A stretch of 27,194 nt of DNA from Deltaproteobacteria bacterium (GTDB taxonomy: Bacteria > Desulfobacterota > Dissulfuribacteria > Dissulfuribacterales > S140-46), in contig WFVQ01000114.1 of assembly GCA_015491585.1 (NCBI GenBank), positions 1-27,194 of the forward strand. The letters run 5' to 3'. Both the position numbers and the translations under genes were made by a program. The notes beneath the pieces are model-generated. The model saw nothing but the letters and a program-made list of their open reading frames with translations. It was not told the origin of the DNA and searched no databases. Shown piece after piece: positions 21,646-27,194 of the stretch. How positions within the stretch are numbered: the stretch's first letter is position 1; each line of letters opens with the position of its first letter.

Positions 21646-23403
21646 TTACCTCATGACCATGTTACTATCTGAGACCGCCAGACTCAACACCTGTTTGTCG
21701 CTGGAGAACATGAGGCGTTTTTGTATCATCTCGTTCATCCACTCAACCAGCCGATGACTGGATTGGGAGCCGAATTTTTCCAGGACCTGGGCGATGGGCC
21801 TGGGATTGAGGCAGTAGAGATAGATGGCCCTCGCCAACGATGGAAGCCTGTGGTGGAGTACGGAGCCGTCGGGCTGGACCTGTTTTATGACGAGGAAGTC
21901 CCCTCCGTCGCGGAAGATCAGCATCTTGCCGTGTCTGCTCCTTAGCTCGGTCCAGCGCGCGTGCCATTCTTCGGCCCGCCTTTCCACCGGCCGCCAGAGT
22001 CGGCGCTGCATGGCGAGATCTCCTGCATATTCCCAAATCAGAGGCGCCAATCCTCCAAGGAGCCGGTCGGGAAAGATGCCCTGGTAGAACCTGTGTGGCC
22101 GCTTCGACCTGATCCCAAAGGAGCTGGGTGCCCGCGATACCGGGCAGCCGTCACCAAGCCAGAAAGAGACCGTCTTCAGCGGCCCGAAAGGCCAGGCATA
22201 CTCCATGGCCGCCAGGGTCTCCTCGACTTCCTCCCTGGTGCTGCCTGGAAAGTGGACGATGAGGTTTGCTCCCAATCGTATCCCGCTCTCGCACAGGTGG
22301 CGCATTATGGCCATGTTGTCCATGAGCGTGGTGCCCTTCCCCAGCCTCTTTAACAGCGGCGTCGAGAGTGCCTCGATGCCCACCTGTGCCTCCTTCAATC
22401 CTCCCTTGGCCATTGTGGCGATCTCTTCCCGGGAATAGACCGCCCGTATCTCTGCGAAGATGCAGAGATCCATGCCTGCCGAAGCGAGCTGTCGGAACAT
22501 ATCGAGACACTCCCGCCTGGGCAGCACGTTGTCCATGAAGGCGAAGTCCAGGGCTCGGAACCGCCTGGCCAAGGTCAGGAGCTCGGTCACGGTCCTTGCC
22601 GGACTCTTGGCGCGGTATCCTTTCCATTGGAGGTTCAGGTTGCAGAAGTTGCATCTTCCCCACCAGCAGCCGCGGGAGGCCTCTAAGGGTATAACAGGAT
22701 TGAACCGGTAACCGGTGGGCTGTCTGGCGAGCTCGTCGAAGAAGTCCGAGAAGTCCGGATACGGCAGGGTGTCAAGCGATTTTACCTGGGCCTTGAAGGC
22801 GGTCCAGGGTTCATCCTTTTTGATCGCCTCGAGGAGGCTGGCGATGGGGAGTTCTCCTTCACCCTGGACAACGTAGTCCACCTCACGAAAGCTCCGCTGA
22901 ACCCAGGCCCCAAACGGACCGGTTAGGCCAGCGCCGCCGATTACCACTGGCTTTTCTGCCCAGCGTCTCTTGATCTCTCGGGCGGTGTAGAGGGCCGCGG
23001 TGAGCTGATTCAGGCTGACGGTTATGGCGACGGCGTCGAAATCTTCCAGCCTTTCTTCCGCCAGGTTGGATAGGGATGCCTGTACGGCCCTTTGGGCCGA
23101 TTCGAACAGCCCTCGCCCGCCCTTCCCTCCTCTCCTTTTCAGCGCCCTTTCAAATACGGAAAGCGACTTCTCGGCGATCTCGGGAAAGAGCAGCGACCCG
23201 CAGACCGCCTCTGAGGCCCAGCTCGACTGGGAGATGAGATCGTACTCCTCGGGGCCCAACATCTGGGCCACCTGGAGATAGGGGTGGAAACAGACAGCAT
23301 CGGCCCACTCCAGCTCGCTGGCCAGATACGCCTTGAGGGCCGCAACCTGGATGGAGGGCCTGTTGAAGAGGGGCCAGGGCGGGGCTATGAGGGCGACTTT
23401 CAT
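21646..23403 (-). CDS. Radical SAM protein resembling RiPP-maturation C-methyltransferases
   Basis: A 585-residue protein. The N-terminal 200 residues look like a B12-binding-like Rossmann fold (MKVALIAPPWPLFNRPSIQVAALKAYL, then VVIGGAGLTG and VDYVVQGEGELPIASLLEAI), with no DxHxxG motif visible. The radical SAM core has SRGCWWGRCNFCNLN, with Cys246, Cys251 and Cys254 as the expected iron-sulfur ligands; the first gap is four residues, not the usual three. The YRAKSPARTVTEL and FMDNVLP motifs follow. These features recall the RiPP-maturation C-methyltransferase family (TIGR03975-like), by memory of its pattern. No precursor peptide is visible nearby. The ATG overlaps the htpX stop by 4 nt. The match to that family is moderately sure; the substrate is unknown. 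Confidence 0.75.
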   Translation of the reverse strand: MKVALIAPPWPLFNRPSIQVAALKAYLASELEWADAVCFHPYLQVAQMLGPEEYDLISQSSWASEAVCGSLLFPEIAEKSLSVFERALKRRGGKGGRGLFESAQRAVQASLSNLAEERLEDFDAVAITVSLNQLTAALYTAREIKRRWAEKPVVIGGAGLTGPFGAWVQRSFREVDYVVQGEGELPIASLLEAIKKDEPWTAFKAQVKSLDTLPYPDFSDFFDELARQPTGYRFNPVIPLEASRGCWWGRCNFCNLNLQWKGYRAKSPARTVTELLTLARRFRALDFAFMDNVLPRRECLDMFRQLASAGMDLCIFAEIRAVYSREEIATMAKGGLKEAQVGIEALSTPLLKRLGKGTTLMDNMAIMRHLCESGIRLGANLIVHFPGSTREEVEETLAAMEYAWPFGPLKTVSFWLGDGCPVSRAPSSFGIRSKRPHRFYQGIFPDRLLGGLAPLIWEYAGDLAMQRRLWRPVERRAEEWHARWTELRSRHGKMLIFRDGGDFLVIKQVQPDGSVLHHRLPSLARAIYLYCLNPRPIAQVLEKFGSQSSHRLVEWMNEMIQKRLMFSSDKQVLSLAVSDSNMVMR

Positions 23404-24266
23404 GCAGCCCGGCCCTGGGCCATTGCCATCAGCCTCTTTATCCTCTCCTCAATGGGCGGATGGGTGCTGAACAGGTTGGCCAACGCCCTGCCTGTAAGCG
23501 GGTTGACGATGTACATCTGGGCCGTGGCCGGATTGACATCCATAGGGATTCGGAGATTCCATTCTTGGAGCCGTCTTAGGGCGTTAGCCAATGCATAAGG
23601 TTTGCCTGATATGGCGGCACCCGCCTGGTCCGCCAGGTATTCGCGGCTCCTGGAGATGGCCATCTGGATGAGCATGGCGGCTATGGGGGCGACTATCATC
23701 ATGATCAGCATGCCGGCCATGCCTGCGAGCCCGCCGTCGTCGTCGTCCGAACTTCCCAGGCCACCGAACAGCAGCGCCCACTGCGCCATGTTGGCCAGAT
23801 AGCTTATGGCACCTGCTATCACCGCCGCCACCGAGCTTATCAGGATGTCGCGGTTCTTAATGTGGCCGATTTCATGGGCCAGCACCCCTTCCAGCTCTTC
23901 TGGTGACAGCATGCGGAGGAGGCCGCTGGTCACCGCCACCGCCGAGTGTGCTGGATTCCTGCCGGTGGCAAAGGCGTTGGGGGCCTCCTGGGGCGTGATA
24001 TACACCCTGGGCTTTGGTATCCCGGCCCGCTGCGCCAGTCTGGCCACTATCTCGTGGACCCAGGGCGCCTCGCTCTCGGGCAGTGGCCGCGCGCCGCTCA
24101 TGGCCAGGGCCATCTTGTCGCTAAACCAGTAGGCGAAGAAATTCATGACGATGGCCAGCGCCAGCGCAATGGTCATCCCTGTCTGCCCGCCCAGGGCCTG
24201 GCCGGCAAACAGGAACAGCCCTGTCAGCGCCGCGAGCAGTATGAAGGTCTTGAAGACGTTGAACAT
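23400..24266 (-). CDS. htpX: HtpX-family zinc metalloprotease
   Basis: A 288-residue M48B membrane protease. Two N-terminal transmembrane segments (about 5-25 and 31-49) precede the catalytic domain. HEIGH at 131-135 gives the zinc His131 and His135 and catalytic Glu132; the downstream SREYLADQAG motif holds the third ligand. Two more hydrophobic segments lie at about 145-170 and 180-205. HtpX degrades misfolded inner-membrane proteins alongside FtsH. A GGAGG site sits 6 nt upstream of the ATG. The stop overlaps the radical SAM start (ATGA), so the two are translationally coupled. An SDDDDGG loop between transmembrane segments is notable. Confidence 0.93.
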   Translation of the reverse strand: MFNVFKTFILLAALTGLFLFAGQALGGQTGMTIALALAIVMNFFAYWFSDKMALAMSGARPLPESEAPWVHEIVARLAQRAGIPKPRVYITPQEAPNAFATGRNPAHSAVAVTSGLLRMLSPEELEGVLAHEIGHIKNRDILISSVAAVIAGAISYLANMAQWALLFGGLGSSDDDDGGLAGMAGMLIMMIVAPIAAMLIQMAISRSREYLADQAGAAISGKPYALANALRRLQEWNLRIPMDVNPATAQMYIVNPLTGRALANLFSTHPPIEERIKRLMAMAQGRAA

Positions 24267-24292
24267 CGTCGCCTCCTGTTTCTTGCGTGATT

Positions 24293-24904
24293 CTATGCTG
24301 TTTCGGACTGGAATGAAATATGGTCACCCCTCATGGAGAGCGCAAGGGGGGTGGCATTGGGGATTTTCACCTCCCTGTATGCCTCCAACCCCCTTCCGGT
24401 GAAGTGGAGCACCATGCACCTCAGCACCGAGAGGTGGGAGACCAGAACAATCCTCTGCCCGGAACGGCTGCGGAACAGCTCCATTATCCCGGCGACCGCG
24501 CGTTTCTGGAGGTCTGCCAGTGACTCGGCCCCTGGCATGGCGAAGCGGTGGGGCGCCTCTTTCCAAGAACGGTAGCCGCTGGCCTGGTCTGCGAGGAGCT
24601 CCTCCTTGAGCCGTCCCTCCCACTGCGGGATGGCGATCTCGGAAAAGGCCCGATGCTCGGAGACCGGTGCCCCCGTGGCGGCGGATATGATCTCCGCTGT
24701 CTCCCTGGCCCGCGCAACAGGACTGGTGACCACCACAGAGATGTTGTGCGCTGCGAGGGCCTCTCCGGCCTTCCTGGCCTGTTCTCTTCCCTCTGCCGTC
24801 AGGGGTTCGGGCAGCCTTCCCGTGAACCTCCCTGTGATGTTGGAGTGGGTCTGGCCGTGGCGGACCAGGAAAATAGTGGTGGCTAGCGCGGAGGGATCAG
24901 CCAT
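24293..24904 (-). CDS. Histidine phosphatase family protein (phosphoglycerate mutase-like)
   Basis: A 203-residue histidine phosphatase. The catalytic RHG motif is in FLVRHGQTHSN, followed by the second Arg in SPVARARETAEI, the catalytic Glu region in FSEIAIPQWEG, and a second His in VLVSHLSVLRC. The family includes phosphoglycerate mutase, alpha-ribazole phosphatase (CobC) and other sugar phosphatases. The GRFTGRLPEPLTAEG stretch is common to the CobC-like group, but substrate cannot be fixed. The ATG overlaps the fbp stop by 8 nt, and htpX follows after 26 nt. Being next to fbp, a sugar-phosphate role is plausible. Confidence 0.87.
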   Translation of the reverse strand: MADPSALATTIFLVRHGQTHSNITGRFTGRLPEPLTAEGREQARKAGEALAAHNISVVVTSPVARARETAEIISAATGAPVSEHRAFSEIAIPQWEGRLKEELLADQASGYRSWKEAPHRFAMPGAESLADLQKRAVAGIMELFRSRSGQRIVLVSHLSVLRCMVLHFTGRGLEAYREVKIPNATPLALSMRGDHISFQSETA

Positions 24905-25910
24905 CCCCCTGCATCAGCCTTGTGGCCATCTCTACGTCTTTCCGGCTGCCTATGAAGAGTGGCACCCTCTCGTGAAGCTCGCTGGCCTTCAGGTCGAGAA
25001 TGCGGTCCTTGCCGTCGGTGGCGGCTCCTCCTGCCTGCTCCACCACGAAGGCCAGGGGGGCGGCCTCACAAAGGAGCCTCAATTTGCCCCTCGGCTTGGC
25101 CGGGTCCTTTTTGTCCGCAGGGTACATGAAGATTCCGCCGTAGAGGAGGTTCCGGTGGAAGTCGGCCACCAGGGATCCGATGTACCTGGCCCGGTACGGT
25201 TTTCCCCTGTAGTTGTCTGGGGACTTGAAGTACTCTACTGTCCGGCGGGTCTTTTCGTCCCAGTAGCAGGTGTAGGCCTCGTTTACCGAGTAGACCTTTC
25301 CTTCCTCCGGTATCCTGATGTTGGGGTGTGAGAGCAGGAATTCGCCCACGGTGGGGTCCAGGGTGAAGCCGTCCACGCCATTGCCAGTGGTATATACCAG
25401 CATGGTGCTGGAGCCATAGAGAAAGTATCCGGCCGCCACCTGCTCGGACCCCTTCCTGAGGAAGTCGTCGAGGGTGACGTAGGAACGTTCGTCGGATTTG
25501 CGGTATATGGAGAAGATGGTTCCGATGCTGACATTGGCGTCGATATTGGAGGAGCCGTCCAGGGGATCGAAGATGAGGAGGTAGCTTCCCCTTGGCAGGT
25601 TGTCGGGCACCTCTATGATGTCCGCGTTCTCCTCAGAGGCCATAGCGCAGAGCACCCCTGCCTTCTGCATCCTGTAGATGAGCACGCGGTTGGCGAACTC
25701 GTCCAGCTTCCTCACCTGCTCTCCCTGTACATTGACCTCGCCGGTGAGGCCGAGGATGTTCACCAGCCCGGCCTTGTTCACCTCCCTTGCGATGATCTTC
25801 GCAGAGAAGATCAGCTCTGATATGAGCCTGGTGAACTGGCCCGTTGCCTCTGGGTTCTCCTTCTGGTGCAGGAGAAGGTGTTCTATGACGCTTACTCCAA
25901 GTCCTTCCAT
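24897..25910 (-). CDS. fbp: Class I fructose-1,6-bisphosphatase
   Basis: A 337-residue class I FBPase. The metal-binding signature LLIFDPLDGSSNIDANVSIGTIFSIY is intact, with the preceding EENADI. The substrate-contact region includes KPYRARYIGSLVADFHRNLLYGGIFMYP, and LCEAAPLAFVVEQAGG holds the third metal Glu. It converts fructose-1,6-bisphosphate to fructose-6-phosphate in gluconeogenesis. The start at 25910 (MEGLGVSVIEHLLLHQ) has GGAGGAG 2-3 nt upstream; an in-frame start at 26006 is less likely because it would cover the promoter. It is the first gene of a five-gene minus-strand operon (fbp, phosphatase, htpX, radical SAM, unknown). Confidence 0.96.
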   Translation of the reverse strand: MEGLGVSVIEHLLLHQKENPEATGQFTRLISELIFSAKIIAREVNKAGLVNILGLTGEVNVQGEQVRKLDEFANRVLIYRMQKAGVLCAMASEENADIIEVPDNLPRGSYLLIFDPLDGSSNIDANVSIGTIFSIYRKSDERSYVTLDDFLRKGSEQVAAGYFLYGSSTMLVYTTGNGVDGFTLDPTVGEFLLSHPNIRIPEEGKVYSVNEAYTCYWDEKTRRTVEYFKSPDNYRGKPYRARYIGSLVADFHRNLLYGGIFMYPADKKDPAKPRGKLRLLCEAAPLAFVVEQAGGAATDGKDRILDLKASELHERVPLFIGSRKDVEMATRLMQGDG

Positions 25911-25953
25911 CGCTCCTCCTTCATCCTTGTGACTTTCTCTCTGAATCCGTGCA

Positions 25954-25983
25954 AATATAGCATCCGGTAAGCGGTCTTTACAA
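25954..25983 (-). promoter_or_regulatory. Putative fbp operon promoter
   Basis: On the minus strand TTGTAA (25983-25978, four of six to TTGACA), an 18-nt spacer, then TATATT (25959-25954, five of six to TATAAT), with TG one base before it, an extended -10. It lies about 44 nt upstream of the fbp start. Confidence 0.55.
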
Positions 25984-26025
25984 GGGCGATGGTCTTTTCG
26001 CTGCATGTGTATTGGGCTTGTGTTC

Positions 26026-26042
26026 CAAAAATGTCATTTTTG
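26026..26042. repeat. Perfect 8-bp dyad between fbp and the NifA-like gene
   Basis: CAAAAATG, T, CATTTTTG: a perfect inverted repeat with a single central base, 17 bp in all. It sits in the divergent intergenic region, about 47 nt upstream of the NifA-like start and about 43 nt beyond the fbp -35. This form is usual for a dimeric repressor or activator site. The regulator is unknown. Confidence 0.5.
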
Positions 26043-26088
26043 CCATTGATGGTGTTGCAATTTTGTAGTGCCGGGATATTTTTCAAAT

Positions 26089-27194
26089 ATGGCTACAGGC
26101 AAGGCGGTCGGCAATGAGATGGAGACGGCGTCGCCGGGCTCCAGGGAGATGGCGGAGCTCACTACGCTCTACGAGGTGACCAAGGCCCTTTCGGTCTCGG
26201 CTGATCTCAGGATAGCCTTGCGCGAGGTCATGAAGATCCTGGCCAACCGCATGGGTATGGTCAGGGGGACCGTCACCATCGTCAACCCGGCCTCGTCAGA
26301 GCTGCAGATAGAGGTGGCCCACGGGCTCTCTGCCGAGGCCAGGAGGAGGGGGAGGTACAAGCTGGGCGAGGGCATTACGGGCCAGGTGGTTGCCAGCGGC
26401 CAGCCAATGGTCATACCCAGGATCGGGGACGAACCCCGCTTCCTCAACAGAACCAGGAGCCGCGGTGCGTCCAGGGGCAGGGACGTTTCGTTCATATGCG
26501 TTCCCATAAAGGACGGCGGTCAGACCATAGGGGCCCTGAGTGTGGACAGGCAGCACGGTCTGGGAGGCGGATTCGATGAGGATTTGCGGCTCCTTACCAT
26601 CGTCAGCGGTCTCATAGCCCAGACCGTCAAGAGGATACAGGCAGCCAACGCCGAGAGGGAGACGCTGCTGCAAGAGAACAGGCAGCTCAAGGCCGAGCTC
26701 GCCGAGAAGTACGACATAGGAAACATAATCGGCAGAAGCAGCAGGATGCAGGAGGTCTTCGACATGGTGCGCCGGGTGGCCGGGAGCCAAGCCACCGTGC
26801 TCCTCCGCGGGGAGAGCGGTACCGGCAAGTCCATGATCGCCAAGGCAATCCACTACAACAGCGCCAGGAAGAACGGTCCCTTCGTCACGGTCAACTGTTC
26901 GGCCCTGCCCGAGACCTTAATAGAGAGCGAGCTTTTCGGCCACGAGCGGGGTGCTTTCACCGGCGCCAGCTCCCAGAAGATCGGGAGGTTCGAGGCGGCG
27001 AAGGGAGGAACGATATTCCTGGACGAGATCGGGGAGCTGCCCCACAATGTCCAGGTCAAGCTGCTCAACGTGATCCAGGACAGGGAGTTCCAGCGCCTTG
27101 GCGGAACCAGGGTGATCAAGAGCGACGTGAGGATCATAGCGGCCACCAACAAGAATCTTGAGAAGGCGATGGAGGAGGGGCAGTTCAGGGAGGA
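26089..27194 (+). CDS. NifA-like sigma-54-dependent transcriptional activator (3' truncated by window)
   Basis: The frame from ATG 26089 is open to the window end, giving 368 residues so far. The GAF domain (about 21-185) begins AELTTLYEVTKALSVSADLRIALREVMKILANRMG, very close in form to NifA N-terminal domains. The AAA+ domain begins about residue 210 (IIGRSSRMQEVFDMVRRVAG), with Walker A GESGTGKS, the sigma-54-contacting GAFTGA loop (HERGAFTGAS), Walker B GTIFLDEIGEL and the later VRIIAATNKNLE. The DNA-binding helix-turn-helix and any NifA-type Cys motif fall outside the window. NifA drives nif genes, but related GAF-AAA+ activators have other targets, so no gene symbol is given. The ribosome site is poor; in-frame ATGs at 26119 and 26149 are alternatives. 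It is divergent from fbp. Confidence 0.85.
   Translation, partial: MATGKAVGNEMETASPGSREMAELTTLYEVTKALSVSADLRIALREVMKILANRMGMVRGTVTIVNPASSELQIEVAHGLSAEARRRGRYKLGEGITGQVVASGQPMVIPRIGDEPRFLNRTRSRGASRGRDVSFICVPIKDGGQTIGALSVDRQHGLGGGFDEDLRLLTIVSGLIAQTVKRIQAANAERETLLQENRQLKAELAEKYDIGNIIGRSSRMQEVFDMVRRVAGSQATVLLRGESGTGKSMIAKAIHYNSARKNGPFVTVNCSALPETLIESELFGHERGAFTGASSQKIGRFEAAKGGTIFLDEIGELPHNVQVKLLNVIQDREFQRLGGTRVIKSDVRIIAATNKNLEKAMEEGQFRE

Noticed and set aside
20809..23403. A RiPP precursor peptide gene next to the radical SAM gene
   Set aside because: There is no free space in this unit: gaps are 6 nt or less, and no small open frame with a leader-like sequence and ribosome site was found on either strand.
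24606..25331. 241-codon plus-strand open frame opposite fbp and the histidine phosphatase
   Set aside because: It is antisense to two genes with intact catalytic motifs, and its product has no family likeness.
26011..26088. Sigma-54 (-24/-12) promoter for the NifA-like gene
   Set aside because: No GG-N10-GC pair with the right context was found. A TTGCCA-N17-TTGTAG pair is too weak in the -10 to list as a promoter.

Overview
The window looks like a chromosomal segment from a Gram-negative bacterium, most likely a deltaproteobacterium-type lineage (Desulfobacterota), probably thermophilic or moderately so. This is inference. It rests on the mixture of DksA, GH57 amylase, ANTAR and GAF/NifA-type regulators, stand-alone response regulators and a receiver-tailed CheA. 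Frequent AGG (Arg) and ATA (Ile) codons in most genes also point to a thermophile. Coding density is very high, with many 1-28 nt overlaps, and no insertion sequence, phage gene or CRISPR array was seen.

Layout, left part (1-6263). A plus-strand unit holds the 3' end of dnaJ, then moaC, dksA, a cytoplasmic GH57 amylase/pullulanase-like enzyme and galT. A promoter with an overlapping dyad follows. It drives a single-domain response regulator and a receiver-GGDEF diguanylate cyclase. That cyclase overlaps tail to tail with the last gene of a long minus-strand housekeeping operon.

Minus-strand operon (11850 down to 5781). The order is rpmH, rnpA, yidD, yidC, jag/khpB, mnmE, an inositol-monophosphatase family gene (suhB-like) and a NUDIX hydrolase. 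This is the classic origin-type cluster for RNase P protein, membrane insertase and tRNA modification, here without dnaA beside it. The 44-codon rpmH gene lies inside an open upstream extension of the rnpA frame, in another frame. This resembles the Thermus rpmH/rnpA arrangement.

Chemosensory block (12056-17691). cheY, cheB, cheR, cheA and cheW are consecutive and end at a strong intrinsic terminator. CheA carries two CheW-like domains and a C-terminal receiver, and no chemoreceptor gene is present here. Next come a divergent DnaJ-like protein and, translationally coupled to it, an EAL-HDOD protein. A tRNA-Gln(CUG) gene and a receiver-ANTAR antiterminator-type regulator follow.

Right part (20809-27194). 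A minus-strand operon reads fbp, histidine phosphatase, htpX, a radical SAM protein resembling RiPP-maturation C-methyltransferases, and an unrecognised Cys-rich TPR-tailed protein. Divergent from fbp, and running off the right edge, is a NifA-like GAF-AAA+ sigma-54 activator. The fbp/nifA-like intergenic region has a perfect dyad and a good fbp promoter.

The most interesting places are the nested rpmH/rnpA, the htpX-radical SAM-unknown cluster, the hybrid chemosensory system, and the DnaJ-like/EAL-HDOD pair.
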